This document shows positions 8,748 through 15,465 of a DNA stretch of 45,910 nucleotides, piece after piece. The first letter of the stretch is position 1. Each line of letters starts with the position of its first letter. Under the pieces are notes generated by a model, which worked only from the letters and a program-made list of their open reading frames with translations, was not told the origin of the DNA and made no database searches. The stretch is from Bacteriovoracaceae bacterium. GTDB lineage: Bacteria > Bdellovibrionota > Bacteriovoracia > Bacteriovoracales > Bacteriovoracaceae. Made by a program: the position numbers and the translations under genes. The DNA lies in contig JAFMBV010000021.1 of assembly GCA_017858255.1 (NCBI GenBank), forward strand, positions 1 to 45,910, in the 5' to 3' direction.

Positions 8748-10375
8748 GTATCTTCCTCCTCTTTAGAAGTATCCTTTGCGACAGAAGAGTCATCTGAACT
8801 CTTTTTTGATTTTTCTTCTACTTTCTTTTCTAGATTCTCTTCAAATTTTATTTCTTTATGAATAAGCTGATTGATGGCCACACGCATATTAGAGCGCTCT
8901 CTTTCTCCAAGGCCATGCACAACACCACGATATTGAAAACATCCCGGATTGGCCCAGTCCTTCTCATCAAGGGCCTCAATAACGGTCAAATTAAAAGGAA
9001 CAGGTTTTTCTACGCTCAGGATAGACCACAAGGCCACTTCTTGTTCAGATTGAAATTTTACCCAAGTTTCACAGATCGCTTTAAATTGAATGGGAAATGG
9101 ATACTCCATGAAACTCTCTGGTGAATCCTTTTGAATATAAAAACGCTTCTCCTTACTGTGAAAGGAGTGACTCATATCGTGACTTTTTTCTCTTCCGTAT
9201 TTATTTTCATAGGTTTCACAAAAAGTTAGAAGTTGATCAAAGCTAAACTTTTCATCCCAAGCAATAATACGCGAATAATTATAATGTTTTTGAAGGTGCT
9301 CTGAAGTCCACGCCGATTGAAAGATCACAATAAAAGGATTAAAGTTGGAGATGTCCTCTGTTTGTTGCATGATCTCCCCAAGCTCACCTTCTGATTTCTC
9401 AGGACATTGGTAGCATAGGATGCCTGGCCTCACTCTATTGATCAAGTTGTCTCTATTTTTAAGAGTACGATAAAAGCGAATTGAGTAAGGGTAACTATCA
9501 ATAGGTTTTATCGCCTGATCAAGAATATTCATCTCTTGGTCAATAACCATTAAACGAGTCCTCTTTGCCCCTCCTCCATTTTCATGCTTTTCGATATAAG
9601 CTTTTATTTTCTTCTTTTTACTGTCCATGGATTCTCTCTGCCCATGCTCCTGCCAAAATGCTTTCTTCTTTTGATCATTTGTATTTTTCTTAAGTTGTTC
9701 TGCTTTTTCTTTCGCGTCTAAAAAGACGAAGCTTAAATCACTCACATAAGCGGCTTCATAGTAGTAATTAAAGTCTAACCGCCGTTCTAAACGAAAGTAA
9801 TCTATGGGAAAGCTATCCTCGAAGTGATGATCAAGAAGTAGTTCTTCCTTGTTGGGTGGCATAAAGTCATGCTCAACATGGACGTAAGTCTCAGTTAAGT
9901 AACCTATGCGAAATAAACTCTTGGCCGTCACTTGCAATGGCACTTTCATTACTTCGGCCTTAGCAAACTCTCCTTCGGGAAAAATGCCGCCTTTTAATAA
10001 AAATAACGACTGAGCAATAATGTCGCTATATTCAGGAGATTTAAAATGAGTGAAAGGAATGCCAAGAGTTTGACTCTCTTTAAGATGGCCTAGGTCTGCT
10101 TGATAATCCCAAAGACCAATAAGACTTGGCCCTCGATCAAAAAGTCTTGGTAAACTCCTGGCCACTGTCATCATCTTAAGTGGATTAGAGCTGTAATCTA
10201 AAAAGGCGATATTGGGCAACTCTCTAACGATTTCGGAAGATAAACGCTGAAAATTATCCGAGTCCTCGTGCCAAAGAGTTTTAAATTCAAACTCTTCATC
10301 TGAGCCTTCACGAAAACGCTTTTTCATATCCTCAAAGTACGTAATGTCTTTGCCAACGTAGATAACTTTAATCAT
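8744..10375 (-). CDS. Atypical double receiver-like signalling protein
   Basis: 543 residues, cytosolic. The N-terminal ~125 residues look like a response-regulator receiver: MIKVIYVGKD opens strand 1, NIAFLDYS holds a candidate phospho-Asp, and SLIGLWDY occupies strand 4. A second receiver-like segment (about 275-400) starts at TRLMVIDQEM and has FIVIFQSAW, but CYQCP stands where the acceptor Asp should be, so it is probably a pseudo-receiver. The segment between is unassigned. The last ~35 residues are charged low complexity (Lys/Glu/Ser). No DNA-binding, kinase or GGDEF domain is visible. There is no Shine-Dalgarno; TAAAAT ends 6 nt before the ATG. It lies between the ceramide operon and the lipid-modification genes. 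Confidence 0.5.
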   Translation of the reverse strand: MIKVIYVGKDITYFEDMKKRFREGSDEEFEFKTLWHEDSDNFQRLSSEIVRELPNIAFLDYSSNPLKMMTVARSLPRLFDRGPSLIGLWDYQADLGHLKESQTLGIPFTHFKSPEYSDIIAQSLFLLKGGIFPEGEFAKAEVMKVPLQVTAKSLFRIGYLTETYVHVEHDFMPPNKEELLLDHHFEDSFPIDYFRLERRLDFNYYYEAAYVSDLSFVFLDAKEKAEQLKKNTNDQKKKAFWQEHGQRESMDSKKKKIKAYIEKHENGGGAKRTRLMVIDQEMNILDQAIKPIDSYPYSIRFYRTLKNRDNLINRVRPGILCYQCPEKSEGELGEIMQQTEDISNFNPFIVIFQSAWTSEHLQKHYNYSRIIAWDEKFSFDQLLTFCETYENKYGREKSHDMSHSFHSKEKRFYIQKDSPESFMEYPFPIQFKAICETWVKFQSEQEVALWSILSVEKPVPFNLTVIEALDEKDWANPGCFQYRGVVHGLGERERSNMRVAINQLIHKEIKFEENLEKKVEEKSKKSSDDSSVAKDTSKEEEDT

Positions 10376-10381
10376 GAATTC

Positions 10382-10387
10382 ATTTTA
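10382..10387 (-). promoter_or_regulatory. -10-like hexamer of a likely leaderless gene
   Basis: On the minus strand TAAAAT is followed by exactly 6 nt (GAATTC) and then the ATG of the double-receiver gene. No Shine-Dalgarno is present, so transcription would start at or next to the start codon. Confidence 0.4.
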
Positions 10388-10434
10388 AATGACTTAGGCG
10401 TGAGATTAAAGAAAACTCTTCATTAAGGGGAGAA

Positions 10435-11262
10435 TTAAAAATTCCAGCTGACCTTAGGCCCATAGATACCATTGTGGCGTAAAAAGCCAATCTGCGCCTG
10501 ATGCTCGAATACCCACTTGTAAAATGGATCATTCTTATCGTAGCCAGCGGCCTTCCTAACGCCCTCACTTGCCCATGCAGACAATAAGAAGGAGCCGGTA
10601 ATGTCGGAAAACCAATGCTTTTCATCTTGAATTCTTTGCATAGAGGAGAGAATTGTAAGAGCAAGGGGAACACTTGACCATGCTGGTCCATAAAACTGGA
10701 GGGTTTTAAAAAACAGTGTCATATAAGGTATGACATGACCGCTAGGCCATGAAGAATCTCCTCGAAACTGACTCTCCCAGAAGGATAAGTCTCCTGTCTT
10801 TGGACGATTGTGGACATCGATATAACTTAAAAGACCTGACTCACTTAAGGCCAAGTACATGGACGCGAAGTATTCTTTGGCAAACTGAACATGGTGGTTA
10901 TTGCCCGTTTTCTTACCATAATAATAAAAACCTGCATGTAGGAGTGGAAAGTTAAAGGCCACACCGAGATCTCCGACATTATTAACGATATTGGCGATCT
11001 TGGTGCCTCCATATCTTTCTTTGATACGGTCATCATTTTCAAAGGCATAAATATTAAGAGGGACACCCCAAGCAGCATGGTAGAGGTTATTGACTTCTGT
11101 AAACTGTAAATAACTTCCTCGAAAAAGCAGCGAAAATGCTTCTTTAGTGTCAGACCACACAACCTCTTTTGTCAGAGGACTCCCTTTTTGATTAGGCGAT
11201 TCTTCTGCAAAATTCTGATAAAGGTAAGAACAACAAAGAACTAAGAATAAAAACTTCTTCAC
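10435..11262 (-). CDS. Secreted PAP2-family phosphatase
   Basis: 275 residues with an N-terminal signal sequence (hydrophobic FLFLVLCCSYLY). Phosphatidic-acid-phosphatase type 2 motifs 2 and 3 are present: PSGH at 173-176 and R210-x5-H216-x3-D220 (QRIQDEKHWFSD). Motif 1 is reduced to R153-P154 without the usual upstream lysine. Family members remove phosphate from lipid phosphates or polyprenyl diphosphates on the periplasmic side. The GTG start directly abuts the stop of the fatty-acid hydroxylase gene (TAAGTG), so the two are one operon. A lipid phosphate is therefore a likely substrate, possibly a sphingoid or phosphatidate species; this is inference. Confidence 0.75.
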   Translation of the reverse strand: MKKFLFLVLCCSYLYQNFAEESPNQKGSPLTKEVVWSDTKEAFSLLFRGSYLQFTEVNNLYHAAWGVPLNIYAFENDDRIKERYGGTKIANIVNNVGDLGVAFNFPLLHAGFYYYGKKTGNNHHVQFAKEYFASMYLALSESGLLSYIDVHNRPKTGDLSFWESQFRGDSSWPSGHVIPYMTLFFKTLQFYGPAWSSVPLALTILSSMQRIQDEKHWFSDITGSFLLSAWASEGVRKAAGYDKNDPFYKWVFEHQAQIGFLRHNGIYGPKVSWNF

Positions 11263-11877
11263 TTACTTTTGTTCCTTTTTAGGACCTGTCACGGTTCCGA
11301 GAACATAATCCCAAAGAGGGTTAGATACACCGTACTTCGATTCTTCTTTAGCATGATGATGGCGTAAGTGATATTTTCTCAAATAGCGACCAACTGTTGA
11401 TGTCATAGGGAAATGGTGAGTTGCATAGTGAATATAGTCGTAGCAAAGATAACCAACAATGAAGAAGCCCATAAAAGACTCAAGGTATAGTGCTGGAACA
11501 AACAAACTAAATAGCCCATAAAAAAGTGCCATCAAAACAACTGCAGGAACTGGAGGCATCACTAAACGGGTAGCATCATCTGGTTGGTCATGATGAATGC
11601 CATGAAAAAGGTAGACCATTCTTTTAGAAAAATCACTCTTACCTGGAAAATGGAAGAGGTAACGGTGGACGGCATATTCAGTTATAGTCCAAATAATAAG
11701 ACCAGCAACCGCAGTCATTAGAAACTCTGAAAAAGAGAGTCCTTTATTGTAGGCCTTTCCAAGTAACCAAATAGTAAATGGTCCCCACATAACGAGTGGA
11801 ATAATGGGATGGACATGAGTCATAGACTCAAGAAGCGAGTTTTCAAACAAGCGAATAGATTGTGTTTGCTTGGACAT
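11263..11877 (-). CDS. Fatty-acid 2-hydroxylase (sterol desaturase superfamily)
   Basis: A 204-residue membrane di-iron enzyme. All histidine boxes are visible: H71-x4-H76 (HRYLFH), H92-x2-HH96 (HGIHH), H150-x3-HH155 (HYATHH) and H170-x2-HHH (HLRHHH), set among four hydrophobic segments. This compact pattern is that of FA2H/Scs7-type hydroxylases, which 2-hydroxylate the N-acyl chain of ceramides; no cytochrome b5 domain is fused. GAGG precedes the ATG. It is the first gene of a two-gene operon with the PAP2 phosphatase and lies 3 kb from the ceramide operon, so 2-hydroxylation of ceramide is the most economical reading. Carotenoid or sterol hydroxylases share the fold. Confidence 0.8.
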   Translation of the reverse strand: MSKQTQSIRLFENSLLESMTHVHPIIPLVMWGPFTIWLLGKAYNKGLSFSEFLMTAVAGLIIWTITEYAVHRYLFHFPGKSDFSKRMVYLFHGIHHDQPDDATRLVMPPVPAVVLMALFYGLFSLFVPALYLESFMGFFIVGYLCYDYIHYATHHFPMTSTVGRYLRKYHLRHHHAKEESKYGVSNPLWDYVLGTVTGPKKEQK

Positions 11878-11972
11878 TGGACCTCTTCCTTAAATTTCCT
11901 CGCTAGGAGGATGACTTTATTAATTCAGACACTTATACTGCAGGAGGCTATAAAAAAAAAGGTAAATTGTAA

Positions 11973-12644
11973 ATGAAACCAGTACTTTCTCCACTCTTTC
12001 TAAGCTTTGTCCTATGCTTTTTACACTGTTTTAACGTTTGGCCCGAGAAGGTCCTTACGGCGACAGAGATTACCGTTCGAAGTGTTAAAATTAAAGACAA
12101 GGTTTGGCCTGAAGTACATGCAAAGGCCCTCATAAAGGCCGACCCTCTCACGAGCGTGGCAATATTTGCGGCCTACGATTATCAGAAGAACTACATTCCA
12201 AAACTTATAAAATCAGAGGTATCCTCAGAAAAGGTCACCAAAACGAGCAATGCCACTGAGGTCAGCTACAGCATGGATATGCCGTGGCCTTTAGACGATA
12301 GTGAATATATTCATGGCCATAAACTTGAAAAGGTCGAAAGTGGTTACAAAGTCCGCTGGTACATGGTTAAAAGCAACGTTGCCCAAGATGTTCGTGGCCA
12401 TGCTCTTTTTGAGACCCACCCACAAAACCCAAATTACACCCTTTTGACCTACGTAAGTCTTATAAGCCCAAATTCATTTTTTGCGGGAATCTTTAAAAAA
12501 GTAATGGTTAGTGACCTTATCAAAAGTATTGAGGCCATTCGTGACACAACAGAGGAACTTTTAGAGAAGAACCCCCAACTAATTAAGAAATACCAAGACA
12601 AAATCAAAGTTGTCTTGGAAGGTAAGCCTGCTTATTTGAGATAA
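11973..12644 (+). CDS. Secreted START/SRPBCC-like lipid-binding protein
   Basis: 223 residues with a signal sequence (SPLFLSFVLCFLHCF) and then a mature domain. The pattern of strands AAYDYQKNYIPKLIKSEV, TEVSYSMDMPWPLDDSEY and YKVRWYMVKSN with a C-terminal amphipathic helix resembles START-domain proteins, in which the WPL...RDY-type stretch is typical. START domains bind a single lipid in a hydrophobic cavity. Its placement, divergent from the fatty-acid hydroxylase operon, suggests carriage of a hydroxylated or sphingoid lipid across the periplasm. The ribosome-binding site is weak (AAGGT); a 21-codon ORF ends by ATGA overlap with this start. Fold assigned from sequence feel only. Confidence 0.55.
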   Translation: MKPVLSPLFLSFVLCFLHCFNVWPEKVLTATEITVRSVKIKDKVWPEVHAKALIKADPLTSVAIFAAYDYQKNYIPKLIKSEVSSEKVTKTSNATEVSYSMDMPWPLDDSEYIHGHKLEKVESGYKVRWYMVKSNVAQDVRGHALFETHPQNPNYTLLTYVSLISPNSFFAGIFKKVMVSDLIKSIEAIRDTTEELLEKNPQLIKKYQDKIKVVLEGKPAYLR

Positions 12645-12928
12645 ATAGAATTTCTTACATTTTCATTTTCATGCCAAAACTATTTAATATTAATGACTTA
12701 GAACTTACATAGTGATTCTTTATTTATTTGAGCGTGAGACATTGTAAGAAATGATGTCTATCAATCAGGCGGTCCCCACCCTAAAATAGATGAACAGAGA
12801 CATTAACATCGCACTTAAGAATCGGCGGTGGAAAAAGGGAGTTTGATATCGCCGATTTTCTTAATTTAATTCCACCTAAATTTTATTAACTAAATCCACA
12901 CCAAAATCTTTTACAGACTAGATAATAA
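12645..12928. other. 284-nt intergenic stretch with several inverted repeats
   Basis: Between two convergent genes. Perfect arms are AGACAT (12737-12742) with ATGTCT (12754-12759), and AATCGGCG (12820-12827) with CGCCGATT (12850-12857), the latter followed by TTCTT. CCACC near 12776 could alternatively pair with GGTGG near 12826. No ORF with a ribosome-binding site was seen. It may hold a structured RNA, or just a loose terminator for the START gene. Confidence 0.35.
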
Positions 12929-13762
12929 CTAAGGGACTTTTAGTTCTCGATAGATCGACTCTTTTAAATATTCAAACCCTGCTGTCTTTAAGCGATCGTA
13001 ACGATAAATCAAGGCAAGTGGCACTTCCCCTACTCCCTTGCCAACAGGCTTTAAACCTCCAACTCTTTCGGCAACAGGCTCCGGCAAAAGAGTAAGACCC
13101 TTTGCTCTTTGGCCAATGTGCGCCAATACCTCATAGTTGGCCACTGGAACCTTTCTCCAGTTTTGATACTTTTTTAATACCTGACCCAGCGTCACCATAT
13201 CCGGATGATAATAGATTATTTCCTCAGTATCCGTTTTGAGTTTACTTCCTTGGTAAAGAAATACTTTTTCCTTATGAAGAGGTTTTATAACAAGTTCTGG
13301 GTGCTGCTCAGGTTTAACTACCACGGCCAAATCTACTTCATGGGCCACGACTTTTTTTAGTGCCTCACGTGATGTGGAAAAGATCAGGTCTAACTTTAAA
13401 TTAGGATGGGGCTCAAGAACCTTTGCAAAGCTTTTGGATATAGAAGAGATAGCAATTGTCGGATGAATGGCAAGTGAGTAAGCGCCAGCTAAACTTTCAA
13501 TATGAGATAGCCCCTCTTTCATGCGAGACTGCCAAATGTCTTGAAGAGACCTCAACTCTTTTTCAATAAGTAGCCCGTACTCTGTTGGCTTAACTCCTCG
13601 ACCAAGGCGCACAAAGAGCTTCTTATCAATACTTTCTTCTAACTTCTTAATCGACTTTGAAAGAGCTGCTTGCTGCAGCCCTAAAAGCTCAGCGGCCTTA
13701 GTCATGCTTCCTGCTTCACATAGAAGAAGAAAATACTCCCACTCTCTTTGAAGGATTTCCAT
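12929..13762 (-). CDS. LysR-family transcriptional regulator
   Basis: 277 residues. A winged helix-turn-helix occupies residues 1-60 (LLLCEAGSMTKAAELLGLQQ, then ALSKSIKKLEE, typical LysR recognition pattern). It is followed by a linker helix and a periplasmic-binding-protein-like effector domain (YSLAIHPTIAISSISKSF onward; VDLAVVVKPE). The family senses a small molecule and binds T-N11-A dyads. GAGGT precedes the ATG. It is divergent from the cytochrome lipoprotein gene, with a candidate dyad in the gap, so self- and cytochrome-gene regulation is the likely arrangement. The effector is unknown. Confidence 0.9.
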   Translation of the reverse strand: MEILQREWEYFLLLCEAGSMTKAAELLGLQQAALSKSIKKLEESIDKKLFVRLGRGVKPTEYGLLIEKELRSLQDIWQSRMKEGLSHIESLAGAYSLAIHPTIAISSISKSFAKVLEPHPNLKLDLIFSTSREALKKVVAHEVDLAVVVKPEQHPELVIKPLHKEKVFLYQGSKLKTDTEEIIYYHPDMVTLGQVLKKYQNWRKVPVANYEVLAHIGQRAKGLTLLPEPVAERVGGLKPVGKGVGEVPLALIYRYDRLKTAGFEYLKESIYRELKVP

Positions 13763-13792
13763 AATTACCTCAGCATATTCTCAAAGTTAGTC

Positions 13793-13807
13793 ATTCCATA
13801 GAGGAAT
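13793..13807. promoter_or_regulatory. Dyad, candidate LysR-type operator
   Basis: ATTCC-ATAGA-GGAAT is a perfect 5-bp inverted repeat with 5-bp spacing. It fits the T-N11-A rule and lies 31 bp upstream of the LysR gene, in the divergent promoter region shared with the cytochrome lipoprotein gene. Confidence 0.45.
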
Positions 13808-13877
13808 ACCTAATAAAACTCCTAACATCTACCACCTCTATAAAGAATTCTCTAATCTAGTATGAGAGGGCATGTAA

Positions 13878-14240
13878 ATGATGAAACAGTTTGTCAGAAT
13901 TTCAGTATTAATTACTCAGCTTACCTTTTTAAGCGGCTGTGGAGTGAAACAGGGACCTTTAAAGTTTCGCCAAAAGGTCATCAATATTTCCGATATTCAG
14001 GATGGCTCCTCTCAGCTTATTAAACTTCAAAAAGAATTACTCATTCCTCGATGTTCTAGTTGTCACAATTGGGTAAACTCCCAAGAGGGTATCAAGTCCC
14101 GTCTTAACCTTAGCAATCCCTTAAAGAGCTCCTTGTATTTAAGAATAGAAGATGGCTCCATGCCTTTATTTGGAGAATCCTTTAACGAAGAAGAATTAGC
14201 GAGAGTTGCAGAGGTTCTAGAGTCTTTACAAGAGATCTAA
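13878..14240 (+). CDS. Monohaem c-type cytochrome lipoprotein
   Basis: 120 residues. The signal peptide ends in a lipobox (LSGC, Cys21), so the mature protein should be lipid-anchored. A single haem-attachment motif C59-S-S-C62-H63 follows, and M95 in DGSMPLFGE is a good distal haem ligand, as in small class I cytochromes. GAGAGGG precedes the ATG with 7-nt spacing. The role is probably electron transfer in the periplasm. The partner is unknown; the divergent LysR gene suggests conditional expression. No other haem or oxidase gene is nearby. Confidence 0.75.
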   Translation: MMKQFVRISVLITQLTFLSGCGVKQGPLKFRQKVINISDIQDGSSQLIKLQKELLIPRCSSCHNWVNSQEGIKSRLNLSNPLKSSLYLRIEDGSMPLFGESFNEEELARVAEVLESLQEI

Positions 14241-14328
14241 TAAATATTTCTAAACAGAAAAGGTCGGTCAAGTAAGTGAAACTAAATCGAGGCCACCTCC
14301 AAGCTTTCCCTAAACCCCAAAGTTACCT

Positions 14329-14334
14329 TACAAT
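14329..14334 (+). promoter_or_regulatory. -10-like hexamer of a likely leaderless gene (glf)
   Basis: TACAAT ends 6 nt before the ATG at 14341, and no Shine-Dalgarno is present. A start of transcription at the A of the ATG would give a leaderless mRNA. No convincing -35 was found. Confidence 0.45.
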
Positions 14335-14340
14335 TAACAA

Positions 14341-15465
14341 ATGGAAACAGACTATCTGATTGTAGGGGCAGGCTTCTTTGGTGCTGTCATCGCCAATAAA
14401 ATTGCCAGTGAATTAAAGAAGAAGGTTCTCATTGTTGAGAAACGGGATCACATTGGTGGTAATTGCTACTCAAAAATAGATGAAGAAACAGGCATTGAGC
14501 ACCATGTATATGGGACCCATATTTTTCACACAAACTCTAAAAATGTATTTGAATACCTCTCACAATTTACTGAATTTAATTCATATTATCATCAGGTTTT
14601 AACAACCCATAATGATCGCGTTTATCAGATGCCCATAAACCTAGAAACAATAAATTCATTCTATGGCGTAAATCTAAAACCTTTCGAAGTCGATGATTTT
14701 CTAGCTGAGGAAAAGGCCAAAGAACAATACCCAAAACCAAAGAACTTAGAAGAGAAGGCGATCTCTTTGATTGGACGTCCACTCTATGAGGCGTTTATAA
14801 AGGGCTATACTCAGAAACAATGGCAAAAAGATCCATCAGAGCTTCCGGCAAGTATCATCAATCGCTTACCAGTAAGAAATAACTATGATGAATCTTATTT
14901 TAATAATGGTCGCTACCAGGGTATCCCTCTTGATGGATACACAGCTATCTTTGAACGAATGTTAGACCATGAACTCATCACAGTAAAAACTAGTACCGAT
15001 TACTTTTCCATTAAAGATAAAATTACAGTTAATGAGAAGACAATCTATTCAGGTCCTATAGACCTCTATTTTAATTATACTCATGGCCACCTTGATTGGC
15101 GCTCTGTTCGATTTGAAAGGGTGGTCTCACCATATAAGGATTTTCAGGGAACATCGGTTATGAACTTTGCTGATGAGTCTCCGGCCTATACACGCATCCA
15201 TGAACCACGTCATCTTCATCCGGAGAGGAACTATACTGAAAGTCAGTCGTTGCTCTTTTATGAATACTCGGAAACAAACCCCGAAGAACCTTACTACCCT
15301 GTAAATAATCAAGAGAACAAAGTAAAACTTGAACGCTATCAAGAGCTGGCCAAAAAAGAAGAGAAGGTTCTATTTGGCGGTAGATTAGGTACTTACTCTT
15401 ATTACGATATGGATCAAGTCATAGGCCAAGCACTGAGTCTCTTTGAGACTCAGATTAAAAGCTAA
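14341..15465 (+). CDS. glf: UDP-galactopyranose mutase
   Basis: FAD enzyme converting UDP-galactopyranose to UDP-galactofuranose for surface glycans. The 374 residues match the bacterial family length. The N-terminal dinucleotide motif VGAGFFGAVIANK is followed by IVEKRDHIGGNCY, GTHIFHTN, and the FVKGYT/Q-like block FIKGYTQKQWQKDP; the C-terminal FGGRLGTYSYYDMDQVI binds the flavin. No glycosyltransferase genes lie next to it, so the galactofuranose acceptor cannot be told from the window. The 3' end overlaps the convergent outer-membrane protease gene by 11 bp. Confidence 0.95.
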   Translation: METDYLIVGAGFFGAVIANKIASELKKKVLIVEKRDHIGGNCYSKIDEETGIEHHVYGTHIFHTNSKNVFEYLSQFTEFNSYYHQVLTTHNDRVYQMPINLETINSFYGVNLKPFEVDDFLAEEKAKEQYPKPKNLEEKAISLIGRPLYEAFIKGYTQKQWQKDPSELPASIINRLPVRNNYDESYFNNGRYQGIPLDGYTAIFERMLDHELITVKTSTDYFSIKDKITVNEKTIYSGPIDLYFNYTHGHLDWRSVRFERVVSPYKDFQGTSVMNFADESPAYTRIHEPRHLHPERNYTESQSLLFYEYSETNPEEPYYPVNNQENKVKLERYQELAKKEEKVLFGGRLGTYSYYDMDQVIGQALSLFETQIKS

